Source: Deltaproteobacteria bacterium
Lineage (GTDB): Bacteria > Myxococcota_A > Polyangia > DRWM01 > JAAZOP01
NCBI GenBank assembly: GCA_016218815.1
Contig: JACRCX010000142.1
Coordinates: 30,079-94,078 of the forward strand
DNA: 64,000 nt
Direction of reading: 5' to 3'
The notes beneath the pieces were generated by a model. It was not told the origin of the DNA. It searched no databases and saw only the letters and a list, made by a program, of their open reading frames with translations. Made by a program: the position numbers and the translations under genes. Position 1 is the stretch's first letter. Every line of letters starts with the position of its first letter. This document shows positions 7,579-16,600 of the stretch, one piece after another.

Positions 7579-10032
7579 ATGGCGCAAGGCCGGAGCCAAC
7601 GGGACGAGGCGGACGACGGGCGCACGATGGTGCACTCGCCGACCACGAGTCCTTCACTGATCGCGAGCACGGCGGGGCCCCTGGACGCGGAGCTGGGCGC
7701 GGCGGGGCCGCGGATCGACGTCCAGGTCCAGGGGCAGCTCGCCGAAGGCGGGATGGGGCGGATCCTGCTGGCGCACGACCCGGCTATCGGGCGGACGATC
7801 GCGGTCAAGGTGATGCACGCCGAGCTGGCGAACGACGCGGAGATCAAGGCGCGGTTCCTGGCGGAGGCGCGGATCACGGGCCGGCTGGAGCACCCCAACA
7901 TCGTTCCGGTCCACGCGCTGGGCTACCTGCCGGACGGGTCGGCGGCGTTCGCGATGAAACGCGTCCGCGGGCAGGCGCTCTCGACGATCATCGCGCGCGT
8001 GAAGGCCGGCGATCCGGAGGCGCGACGCGAGCACTCGCGCCTGCGGCTCCTGGGCGTGTTCCAGCAGGTGTGCATGGCGGTCCACTTCGCCCACGTCAAC
8101 GGCATCCTGCACCGCGACCTCAAGCCGGCAAACGTGATGGTCGGGCCCTTCGGCGAGGTGTTCGTCATGGACTGGGGGATCGCCAAGGTGATGGGCGAGC
8201 CGGTGGCGGAGCGGGGACCGCAGGACGGGCCGGACGAGCGGGCGAGTTTCCACGGGCGGCCGGGGAGCATCGCGGGCGGGACGTCGGTGGGGGCGGTGCT
8301 GGGGACGCCGGAGTACATGTCGCCGGAGCAGGCGATGGGCCGCCACGATCAGCTCGACGCGCGCTCGGACGTGTACGCGCTGGGCGCGACGCTGTTCGAG
8401 ATGCTCACGGGACGTGCGCCGTTCCAGGGCGTGACGCCGATGGAGACGATCGCCTGGGTGGTCGCGGGGCCCGATCCGGTCCTGGACTCCTCGGCGGACG
8501 GCGAGCCGCTGACTCCCGATTTGGAGACGATCTGCCTGCGCGCGCTGGCGCGACGCAAGGAGGAACGGTACGCGTCGGCGCGGGACCTGTACCTGGCCGT
8601 CGAGGCGTTCGTGACGGGCGCGGTGGAACGCGAGCGGCGCTCGCGCGAGGCGGCGGAGCACGCGACGCTGGCGGAGCGGCTGCTGGACGAGCACGCGAGC
8701 CTGCAGGGGACGATCGGGGGGCGGCGGCGGGCGGCGGCGGAGCTGCGACAGGCGATCGGGCCGCAGGAGCCCCTGGCGCGCAAGGCGGCGCTGTGGCTGA
8801 TCGACGACGACGTCGCGCGACTGGAGCAGGAAGCGGCCCAGACGCTCAACACGGCGCTCGGTCACCTGCGCCACGCGGTGGAACTGCAGCCGGACCACGC
8901 CGCCGCGCGCCGGGCGCTGGCGGACTGGTACTGGACGCAGTTCCTGGACGCCGAATGGCGGGGGCGGGTGGACGAGGCCTACTTCTACCGGCAGCTCGTG
9001 GAGGAGTACCACGACGGGCGGCTCGCCGCGCTGCTCGAGGGCTCCGCACGCCTGTCGCTGGACACCCTCCCGGGCGGGGCGCGGGTGACGGTGCGGCCGT
9101 ACATCGATGCCGACTACCGCCTGCAGGCGGCGGCGGAGGGCTGGGTCGGGACGAGCCCGGTGCGGGAGCTGGGCCTGCGCATGGGCGGGTACCTGGTGAC
9201 TGCGGAGCGGCCGGGCAGCCGCGCGGTGCGCGTGCCGTTGTTCCTGCGGCGGGCGGAGCACGCGCGGCTGTCGGTGCCGCTGCTGCCGGACGAGGCCATC
9301 GGCGCGGACTTCGTGTACGTGCCGCCGGGCGGCTTCATCGCGGGGGGCGATCCCCTGGCAGAGAAGTCGCTGGCCAAGACGTGGGTGCACCTGGACGGGT
9401 TCGCGATCGGGCGGACGAGCATCACCTGCGGGGAGTATCTGGCGTTCATCAACGAGCTGGCGCGGGCGGACCTGGACCAGGCGCGGCGGCGCACGCCGCG
9501 GACGGGGCGAGAGGCGGGCTACTACTGGCCGTGCGTGGGGGACCAGTTCGAGATCCCGGAGCGGGACAAGGACGGGGATCCCTGGCGCGCGGACTACCCC
9601 GTGTTCGGGGTGTCGTTCGACGACGCCCTGGCGTACTGCGCCTGGCGGGCGGGACGCGACTGCCTGCCGTGGCGGCTGCCGACGGAGCTGGAGTGGGAGA
9701 AGGCGGCGCGGGGCCCGGACGGGCGGCTGTATCCGTGGGGCAATCGTTTCGATCCGACGTTCGCGAAGATGCGGCACACCCGGCCCGGACGGCCGCAGCC
9801 CGAGCCGGTCGGAGGCTTCCCGCTCGACGAGTCGCCGTACGGAGTGCGGGACATGGCGGGAACGATCCGCAACTGGTGCGACTCGCGCTGGCCGGCCGGG
9901 GAGCAGTACCGGGTGATCAAGGGCGGGGCGTGGAACCTTCCGGAGGAGGGCTGCCGGGCGGCGGCCCGCTTCGGCCATTCGCGCGGAATGGTGCTCTCCT
10001 CGATCGGGTTCCGGATCGTGAGGAGCTTGTAG
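7579..10032 (+). CDS. Hanks-type Ser/Thr kinase fused to a PEGA-like and SUMF1/FGE-like domain
   Basis: 817 aa. The kinase domain (about 50-330) has GQLAEGGMGR, invariant Lys in AVKVMH (~77), HRDLKPAN (~179) and GTPEYMSPEQA (~241); the DFG motif reads DWG. Then comes a charged helical region (about 350-490), a PEGA-like segment (about 495-575; LSLDTLPGGARVTV), and a C-terminal FGE/sulfatase-modifying-factor-type domain (about 577-817) with PTELEWEKAARG, YPWGNRF and GVRDMAGTIRNWC. No transmembrane helix is evident, so it is probably cytoplasmic. FGE-like domains in kinases usually act as binding or sensing folds; oxidase activity is not shown. It stands alone between convergent neighbours. Confidence 0.92.
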   Translation: MAQGRSQRDEADDGRTMVHSPTTSPSLIASTAGPLDAELGAAGPRIDVQVQGQLAEGGMGRILLAHDPAIGRTIAVKVMHAELANDAEIKARFLAEARITGRLEHPNIVPVHALGYLPDGSAAFAMKRVRGQALSTIIARVKAGDPEARREHSRLRLLGVFQQVCMAVHFAHVNGILHRDLKPANVMVGPFGEVFVMDWGIAKVMGEPVAERGPQDGPDERASFHGRPGSIAGGTSVGAVLGTPEYMSPEQAMGRHDQLDARSDVYALGATLFEMLTGRAPFQGVTPMETIAWVVAGPDPVLDSSADGEPLTPDLETICLRALARRKEERYASARDLYLAVEAFVTGAVERERRSREAAEHATLAERLLDEHASLQGTIGGRRRAAAELRQAIGPQEPLARKAALWLIDDDVARLEQEAAQTLNTALGHLRHAVELQPDHAAARRALADWYWTQFLDAEWRGRVDEAYFYRQLVEEYHDGRLAALLEGSARLSLDTLPGGARVTVRPYIDADYRLQAAAEGWVGTSPVRELGLRMGGYLVTAERPGSRAVRVPLFLRRAEHARLSVPLLPDEAIGADFVYVPPGGFIAGGDPLAEKSLAKTWVHLDGFAIGRTSITCGEYLAFINELARADLDQARRRTPRTGREAGYYWPCVGDQFEIPERDKDGDPWRADYPVFGVSFDDALAYCAWRAGRDCLPWRLPTELEWEKAARGPDGRLYPWGNRFDPTFAKMRHTRPGRPQPEPVGGFPLDESPYGVRDMAGTIRNWCDSRWPAGEQYRVIKGGAWNLPEEGCRAAARFGHSRGMVLSSIGFRIVRSL

Positions 10033-10080
10033 GGGCGCGAGCGGACGAGCGGTCGAGGGGGGGCGAGCGGACGAAGGGTG
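10033..10080. repeat. Octamer repeat (GCGGACGA family)
   Basis: Directly after the kinase stop, degenerate octamers GAGCGGAC / GAGCGGTC / GAGCGGAC are separated by a G-run. The same octamer family occurs in frame at 14645-14712 and, as complement, in dprA at 33595-33632 and 33696-33732. Confidence 0.65.
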
Positions 10081-10088
10081 GAACCGAA

Positions 10089-10108
10089 CCGCGGGCTTCA
10101 ACCCGCGG
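10089..10108. terminator. Hairpin between convergent genes
   Basis: CCGCGGG and CCCGCGG form a perfect 7-bp stem around a 6-nt loop, between the kinase stop (10032) and the stop of the 63-aa gene (10126). Position suits a bidirectional terminator, but no T-tract follows on either strand. Confidence 0.4.
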
Positions 10109-10125
10109 CCGGCCGTGCCGCCGAA

Positions 10126-10317
10126 TCACGACAGGTCGATCAGGATGCCGGCGCCGTCCTCGTGGCGGTCGCGGTCGGGATCGTCACGGGGTGGGGTGCT
10201 CGGGCGCTGCGAGGCCGGTGGCGGCTCCAGCGGCAGCTCGACGTGCGGACGTTCGTCGCGGCGCAGCTTGTCCTGCTCGCGCTTCTTGATCTCCTCGATG
10301 ATCCACGACGGCAACAT
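10126..10317 (-). CDS. 63-aa conserved-type small charged protein
   Basis: Short protein starting MLPSWIIEEIKKREQ, then a highly charged stretch, Pro-rich middle (LELP/PPP-like) and a final GILIDLS. I have a general recollection of small myxobacterial and actinobacterial proteins with a similar WIIEEI-KKRE start and acidic end, but cannot verify it here. No membrane span or catalytic motif. It lies 68 bp downstream of the aminotransferase on the same strand and may be co-transcribed. Function unknown. Confidence 0.65.
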   Translation of the reverse strand: MLPSWIIEEIKKREQDKLRRDERPHVELPLEPPPASQRPSTPPRDDPDRDRHEDGAGILIDLS

Positions 10318-10385
10318 CCGGACAACCCGCGCCCCCCGCAGGGACCGTCATTGATCATAGTGAGGATCGGGAGGAACGCAAGCTC

Positions 10386-11693
10386 CTACCAGCCCAGATG
10401 CTCGCCCTTGGTGAAGTAGTCGGCGAAGCCCTTGCGGTCGGACCCGGCGGCGGCGATGCGCTTGACGCCTTCGCGCAGCAGGTCCATCGAGGTCGCGGTG
10501 GAGAGGCGGAGGAAGTGGCGGCCTTCGGTGCCGATCTTGCCGAACGAGTTGCGATCCATCGTCGCGACGGAGTGCTTGTAGAGGGCGAAAAGCTGGAACA
10601 TCGTCGAGGGGCTGGTCTTCGCCTTTTTCTCCGCCGGGAGCGAGTCGTAGGCGGCCAGGGCGCCGAGCTTCTCGAGCATGCCGCCGATGTTGGGGAAGAC
10701 GTAGAAGGCGCCGACCGGGGTGGCGCAGCTGACGCCGGAAAGACCGTTGAGCGCGCCGACGACCCACTTCGCCCGCTCCTCGAACTGCCGCACCATGTCC
10801 GCCACGACCTTGGCGACGGCCGGGTTCTCGATCGCCTCCTTGCCGGCGAGCTGGATGAACGGCGGCGTGCAGGAGACGATGTTGACGTTGAGGGTCTTGA
10901 AGATCTGCGCCTCCTCGAGGTTGGGCAGGACGGCGTAGCCGAGCCGCCAGCCGGTCATGGCGTAGGTCTTGGAGTGGCCGGAGACCACGATCGTGCGCTC
11001 GCGCATCCCCGGGAGCGAGGCGATGGAGTAGTGCTTGCGCCCGCCGAAGACGATGTACTCGTAGACCTCGTCGGAGTAGAGGCGCACCGCGTCGTCGCAC
11101 TTCGCGCGAATGACCTCGGCGATCTCCTCCAGGTCCTGCTTCGTGAGCACGCCGCCGGTGGGGTTGGAGGGGGTGTTGACGATGATCACCTTGGTCTTGG
11201 GCGTGATGAGCTTCTCGATGTCGGCCGCCGTGAAGCGGAAGTCGCGCGCCTCCTCCAGGTGCAGCGGCACGGGCGTGGCGTGGGCGAACGTGATGCACGA
11301 CTCGTAGATGGGGAACCCCGGGCTGGGGTAGATGACCTCGTCTCCCGGGTTCACGTACGTCATCATGGTGTAGAAGATGGGCGGCTTGGCGCCCGGCGTG
11401 ACGACGACTTCCTCCGGGTCGACCTTGAACCCGCGGGTCTCGGAGACCTGTTTCGCGATCGTCTGGCGGAAGGGGAGGAGGCCCTGGGGGTCGCAGTAGT
11501 GCGAGTTCCCGGCGTCGATCTCCTTCTTCGCCCGCTCGTTGATCGCGGCGGCGGAGTTGAAGTCGGGCTCGCCCAGGTTCAGCTTGACCGGCTTCAGTCC
11601 CAGCTCCTCGCAGCGACGGATGTCCACGCCGATCTTGAAGGCATTCTCCGTGCCCAGCCGGGCGATCCGATCGGCCATGAGCTGCTTCGCCAT
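10386..11693 (-). CDS. Class I/II PLP-dependent aminotransferase (aspartate aminotransferase-like)
   Basis: 435 aa cytosolic enzyme transferring amino groups between an amino acid and a 2-oxo acid. ATG 11693 is used because GGAGGTG precedes it. Fold type I signatures: NLGEPDFNS (~35), PGAKPPIFYTMM (~95), NTPSNPTGG (~165), LYSDEVYEY (~195) and the PLP lysine K242 in SKTYAMTGWRLGY. The family order is complete. The substrate cannot be read from sequence; aspartate, aromatic or alanine specificity all remain possible. It is followed by the 63-aa gene; upstream is a 277-bp gap to a divergent gene. Confidence 0.93.
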   Translation of the reverse strand: MAKQLMADRIARLGTENAFKIGVDIRRCEELGLKPVKLNLGEPDFNSAAAINERAKKEIDAGNSHYCDPQGLLPFRQTIAKQVSETRGFKVDPEEVVVTPGAKPPIFYTMMTYVNPGDEVIYPSPGFPIYESCITFAHATPVPLHLEEARDFRFTAADIEKLITPKTKVIIVNTPSNPTGGVLTKQDLEEIAEVIRAKCDDAVRLYSDEVYEYIVFGGRKHYSIASLPGMRERTIVVSGHSKTYAMTGWRLGYAVLPNLEEAQIFKTLNVNIVSCTPPFIQLAGKEAIENPAVAKVVADMVRQFEERAKWVVGALNGLSGVSCATPVGAFYVFPNIGGMLEKLGALAAYDSLPAEKKAKTSPSTMFQLFALYKHSVATMDRNSFGKIGTEGRHFLRLSTATSMDLLREGVKRIAAAGSDRKGFADYFTKGEHLGW

Positions 11694-11970
11694 CACGCAC
11701 CTCCAGGGCCCCCCGGTTCGAGCGCCGGTCACGCTAGTCAGTGGGGGAACCCGAGGTCAAGGGGGGATTGCTTCGCCGGCCGAAGCGTGCGTAAGGTTCG
11801 GCCCCCGACGGCGAAGTCGGGAAGGCCGGCTCGGGGTGAATGCCGGTCGCAAGGGCGCCGTCGAAGGGGCCCCGGCGAGTCCGGACGAAGGCCGGGGATC
11901 GGAATCGAGGTTCACCGGACCGCGACCGCTCGGGGTGGGCGGGCGGAGCCGGACCTGGAGGGCAGGAACG

Positions 11971-12339
11971 ATGAAGAAGGCATTGCTGGGAATGGCGTTG
12001 ATTCTGGCGATCGGTGCGATCGGCGCGACGGCGGCGGCGCAGGACGAGCTGGCCTCGACGGTCACGATCGTCAACGATTCGGACTGGGGCATCCACTACC
12101 TGTACCTCAGCCCGACGTCGGAGAACGAATGGGGTCCCGACCAGCTCGGCGACAGCGTCATCGCGCCGAACGGCGGGACGTTCCTCCTGCACAGCATCCC
12201 CTGCGACACCTACGACGTGAAGCTGGTGGATGAGGACGGCGACGCGTGCGTGGTCGGCGGCGTCGACCTCTGCCTGGACGACGACACCTGGCACGTCACC
12301 AACTCCAAGCTCCTCTCCTGCGAAGGCTACGGCGACTAG
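11971..12339 (+). CDS. Small secreted protein
   Basis: 122 aa starting MKKALLGMALILAIGAIG with a signal peptide cleaved near TAAAQDE. The mature part is short and beta-rich, with NDSDWGIHYLYLSP near its start and four cysteines in the second half (IPCDTYDV, DACVVGGVDLCLDDD, LLSCEGYGD), likely two disulfides. The region resembles small secreted proteins whose first strand reads VTIVNDS-x-x-xI-x-x-LY-S, common in myxobacteria. AGGAACG precedes the ATG. Monocistronic; role unknown. Confidence 0.8.
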   Translation: MKKALLGMALILAIGAIGATAAAQDELASTVTIVNDSDWGIHYLYLSPTSENEWGPDQLGDSVIAPNGGTFLLHSIPCDTYDVKLVDEDGDACVVGGVDLCLDDDTWHVTNSKLLSCEGYGD

Positions 12340-12416
12340 GCCGAGCGGCCTCTCCAAGACTTCCATCGCATCCCGGCCTCGGCCTTCCGGCCGAGGCGTG
12401 GTAGCATTCCGCCCAA

Positions 12417-13481
12417 ATGAAGAGGGCCGCCGCGCGGCGGGCCGGGAGGCGGAGAGTGCGCACGACAGATTCCACGGTTCGATGCCGTCGCCGCGTGACG
12501 CCGGCGTCGAGGCTCGGCGCGGGCACCTTCGCGGGACTCGTGCTCGCGGCCCTCGGCTGCGCCGAGGGCGAGTCGTCGACCACGGACGACGGGGGTACGA
12601 CCGACGGGCGCGACGGGGCGGCCGACGTCGACGCGGGCGAGGGCCTCGACTCCGCGGCGGACGAGGCGACCGGCAGGGACGACGCGACCGGCGGAGAGGA
12701 CGGGGGGCCGCGGGACGACGGCGCGGCGGGCGACGACGGTTCCGGAGCGTGCACGACCGCCGACGCCGTGGAGCCGCTGTGGGGCAACGGGGGGTTCGCC
12801 ATCACCGGCAACTGGTCGTGGGCGCCGATGGCCGTCCGCGTGACGGGGTGCGGCGGGGTACCGGTCGCCGGCGCGACGGTGCAGTGGCAGGTCGTCGACA
12901 CGATCGGCGTGATGTCCGAGGACATCTCGCTGCCGCCGAGCGTCACGCTGACGACAACCAGCGACGCGGCGGGGGTGGCGCGCGCAATGTTCCGCTGTCC
13001 CAGCGGGATGCCCAATCCGTCGGATTCGGCCGATCCGGGCACGGTGCGGGTGAGCGCGGGGGGCGACTCGCTCGAATACCTCGTGACGGTGTTCAACTCG
13101 TGCCCGTTGGCGGGCTGTGGCAGCTCGCCGCCGTTGTCGCCGCAGATGGTGGTGGTCGAGCCGGCGGGCTTCGACCTGGGGACGCGCCGCGTGGGCGACA
13201 CGATCCCAGGCGGCGTGCAGGTGCAGGTGGCCAACGCGACCGGATGGGCGCCGGGGAGTCCGGCGCCGAACGTCTCCCTGCGGCTCGTAGGTCCGGACGA
13301 CGGCGGGACGGAGTTCGTGCCCAGCGCGATCCTGCGCTGCGCCGGCGAGACGGGCATTGTGCTCACGGACGCGACGGGGCTCGCGACCTGCGACGTCGAG
13401 GTGATCGGCTCCGGCACGTCGTTCCGGGTGCTGGTGGGGGAGAACCACTACTGGAACGCGTGGGTGAGCGTCTCGCCCTGA
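12417..13481 (+). CDS. Lipoprotein with Ig-like/Big-type beta domains
   Basis: 354 aa. A long basic N-terminus leads to a hydrophobic stretch ending LAALGCAEGE, a good lipobox; the true start may be a later GTG because ~35 residues before the hydrophobic core are unusual. An Asp-rich linker (about 55-110) is followed by two beta-sandwich-like repeats. Each has a V-x-G-x-P-V-x-G-A-T-V-Q-W pattern or its equivalent and a phrase such as TTSDAAGVARAMF or TDATGLATCDVEV, typical of bacterial Ig-like (Big_1/invasin-type) domains. Surface adhesion or scaffolding is inferred. Confidence 0.75.
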   Translation: MKRAAARRAGRRRVRTTDSTVRCRRRVTPASRLGAGTFAGLVLAALGCAEGESSTTDDGGTTDGRDGAADVDAGEGLDSAADEATGRDDATGGEDGGPRDDGAAGDDGSGACTTADAVEPLWGNGGFAITGNWSWAPMAVRVTGCGGVPVAGATVQWQVVDTIGVMSEDISLPPSVTLTTTSDAAGVARAMFRCPSGMPNPSDSADPGTVRVSAGGDSLEYLVTVFNSCPLAGCGSSPPLSPQMVVVEPAGFDLGTRRVGDTIPGGVQVQVANATGWAPGSPAPNVSLRLVGPDDGGTEFVPSAILRCAGETGIVLTDATGLATCDVEVIGSGTSFRVLVGENHYWNAWVSVSP

Positions 13482-13497
13482 ACTGCTGATCCCGCGG

Positions 13498-13600
13498 TTC
13501 GTGACGACGCGTCAGCCTTCTCCGGACCGGACGAGGAGAGGTGGGGAGGCCGACGGGAGAGGTGGCGAGGCGCCCGACTCCTCCCCACCTCTCCAGCCGA
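13498..13600. repeat. 75-bp dispersed element with long inverted repeat, copy A
   Basis: Begins TTCGTGACGACGCGTCA (containing TGACG-ACG-CGTCA) and continues into GAGAGGTGG units. The same start and layout recur at 63884-63958. Within this copy GGAGAGGTGGGGAG (13535-13548) pairs perfectly with CTCCCCACCTCTCC (13581-13594), a 14-bp stem around 32 nt that itself contains a further GAGAGGTG unit. It lies just after the lipoprotein stop at 13481, where a terminator would be expected. Confidence 0.75.
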
Positions 13601-13657
13601 TCTCTTCACCTCTCCCCGAACTTGACTCGGGAGGCCGGTACCGCAACTCTCCCGGCG

Positions 13658-16600
13658 ATGAAGTCGGCGAAGAAGATCGTCGGGTTCGGGGTCAAGCTGC
13701 TCGTATCGTTCGGCCTGGTCGCGTTCGTCCTCTACAAGATCGGCCAGCAGGCGGAGTGGGACCAGCTCAAGGACCGCCTGGCGGCGATCGATCCGGGATG
13801 GACGACGCTCGCCGTCCTGGCGCAGCTCGCCGCGATGGCCTGCACGCTGGGACGCTGGAAGCTGCTGCTCGACGGGCAGCAGATGGTCGTCCCCTGGAAG
13901 CACCTGCTGGGCGCGTTCATGATCGGGCGCTTCATCGGCACGTTCACGCCCTCGACGATCGGCCTGGACGGCTACCGCATGTACGACATCGCGAAGCACT
14001 CGGGCAAGGTCGCCCCGGCGGTGTCGGTGATCCTGGTCGAGAAGGTGATCGGCTTCTTCGTGCTGTCGGTGCTGGTGCTGGCCACGCTGCCGTGGGGCTT
14101 CGACATCCTGCCGACCTCGACGCTGTCGGCGGTGGCCGTGCTGTACCTCATCCCCGTCACGTTGTCGCTCGTCCTCTTGGTCAAGCCGTCGCTGATCCAG
14201 CGGCTGCTGGGCGTCTTCTTCCGCCCGGGGACGAAGCTGGGGAAGAAGGTGGAGACCGCGGCGGCGGCCGTGACCACGTACGAGGCGCAGCGGGGCAAGC
14301 TGCTGCGCGCCGTGGCGCTCGGCTTCCCCGTCCACATCTTCTCGATCTTCATCTTCATCTTCACGGGCTACGCCATCGGCGCGCCGGTTTCGGTCACCGA
14401 GATGCTGTTTGTGGGTCCGCTGGTGATCACCGCGACGGTCCTGCCGATCTCGCTTTCGGGCCTCGGCGTGCGCGAGGCGGCCTTCATCTACCTCCTGACC
14501 AAGGCCGGGGTGACGACGACCGAGGCCGCGCTGCTGTCGTTCCTGGGGTACGTCATCGGCCGGGCGATCTCGATGGCCGGCGGCGTCGTATGGCTCGCGC
14601 GGCGCATCGGGTACAAGGTCGAGATCACCGGGAAGGCGATGGAAGGGCGAGCGGACGAGGGGGCGGGGGGGCGAGCGGACGAGCGGACGAGCGGACGAAC
14701 GGACGAAGAGGAACCGGAGAGGGCGCTGTTGGGGGCGGTGAAGCACGTGTGGACGGGGGCGACGGCGGGACTGCTGGCCGGGATGGTGGTGGGCGTGCTG
14801 GAGATGACGTACATCCTCCTGCGCATCCCGCCGCCGCGTCCGTGGGGCTCTCTCTTGTACGCGGGCGGGTTGTACGGCGTCTTCCTGATGGTCGCGGGAG
14901 CGGGAACCGGGTTGGGATTGTGGCTCCTGGCACGGTTCTTCTCGGAAAAGCGGCGGTGGTTGCGGGCGACGGCCGAGGGGCTGTGGGCCGGTCTGACGAT
15001 GGCAATGATCTCGGGGCTGGCGCTGGTGATTGTGCGCTTCCGGGTCTTCAGGGACTGGTTCGACGAGCGGCTGCCGCCGATGAGCGCGGGGGGGCTGGGA
15101 CTGCAGCTCCTGATGCTGGTCGTCTTCGGCGCGCTGTTCGTGGGCGGGTACCTCGGGCTACGCAAAGCGTTGCGGGCGAAGCGGGCGGCATGGTTCCGAA
15201 GAACGTGGGGGCCGCTCGTGCCGATCGCGGCGATGCTGCTGCCCGGGCTGCTGGGGATGGCGCTGGCGAGCGAGCGCGGGGTGGGGGGCAACCGGAACGC
15301 GCCGCGCCCGCCGGCGGGATCGCCGAACGTCGTGCTGATCATGATCGACACGATGCGGGTGGACGAGGTCGGGGCGTACAACCCCGAGGCGGCGAAGCGC
15401 AAGCAGACGCCGAACATCGACCAGCTGGCCAAGGAGTCGATCGTCTTCCGGCAGGCGTTCGCCAACGCGTCGTGGACGAAGCCGTCGGTGGCCTCGATCC
15501 TGACCGGCCGCTTCCCCTCCGCGCACGGGGCGGTGTCGAAGGACGACGCGCTGCCGGACGGGGCGCGGACGATTGCCGAGCTGTTGTCGGCCAAGGGCTA
15601 CCGCACGGCGGGCGTCGTGACGAACTACAATCTCGCGCCCGACTTCAACTTCCAGCAGGGGTTCGACGAGTACCGCTATCTGACGCCGCGCTACTTCCTG
15701 GGCGCCGACGACACGACTGCGAAGCTCGCGCTGTACCAGATCTTCCGGCTGTTCCACGAGCGCTATTTCACGGGGGCGCACGACGTCGAGCGCTACTACC
15801 AGGACGCGAAGCGGACGACGGACGAGGGGTTGGCGTGGCTGGACCGGCACCGGGCCGCGGAGCCCGACCGGCCGTTCTTCCTGTGGGTGCAGTACATGGA
15901 CCCGCACGACCCGTACTTCGCGCACGACGGCACGGGCGAGGTGTACGGGCACGCGATCAATCCGGACCCGCCCAAGGAGAAGCGCGACCGGATCCTGGAC
16001 GTGTACCGTCAGGAGATCCGGTTCACGGACGAGCACGTCGGGCGGCTGCTGGACGGGCTGCGCGAGCGGGGGTTGCTGGACGACTCGGTGGTGGTGCTGT
16101 GGTCGGACCACGGCGAGGAGTTCCAGGACCACGGCGACTGGTGGCACGGGACGTCGCTCTACGACGAGCTGGTGCACGTGCCGTTGATGGTGCGGCCGCC
16201 GCGGACGACGCCGCGCGTGGGGTGGGACCGCCCGCCGATGCGCCTTTCGCATCTGGACGTGCCGTTCTGGGTGAGCCTGGTCGACGTACCGTACACCGTC
16301 CTGTCCGAGGCGGGATATACGGCGCAGGAGTTGGCGGGGTTCGGTCAGCAGGGGGCGGACCTGATCGCGCCCCGCACGCAGGCCCTGGTGTTCATGGAGG
16401 AGGACCACCAGGGCAATGTGCTGCGGGCGCTGCGCTGGACCGACGCGAGCGGGCAGCCCTTCAAGCTCATCGAGGCCGAGGCGATCGCGCGGCCGGGGTT
16501 GCGGCCGGAGGAGCTGTACTCGGTGGCGGGCACCGACCGAGCCGCGCCGTTGACGGCGGAGGCGACGGCGGCGCGTGAACACGAGGATCTGACGGCGCAG

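Noticed and set aside
9310..10032. Separate FGE gene after the kinase
   Set aside because: The frame is continuous with no start signal between domains; it is one fusion protein.
15476..15478. Formylglycine sulfatase active site in the flippase fusion
   Set aside because: The position reads Thr and the motif lacks the final Arg, so sulfatase annotation is not supported.
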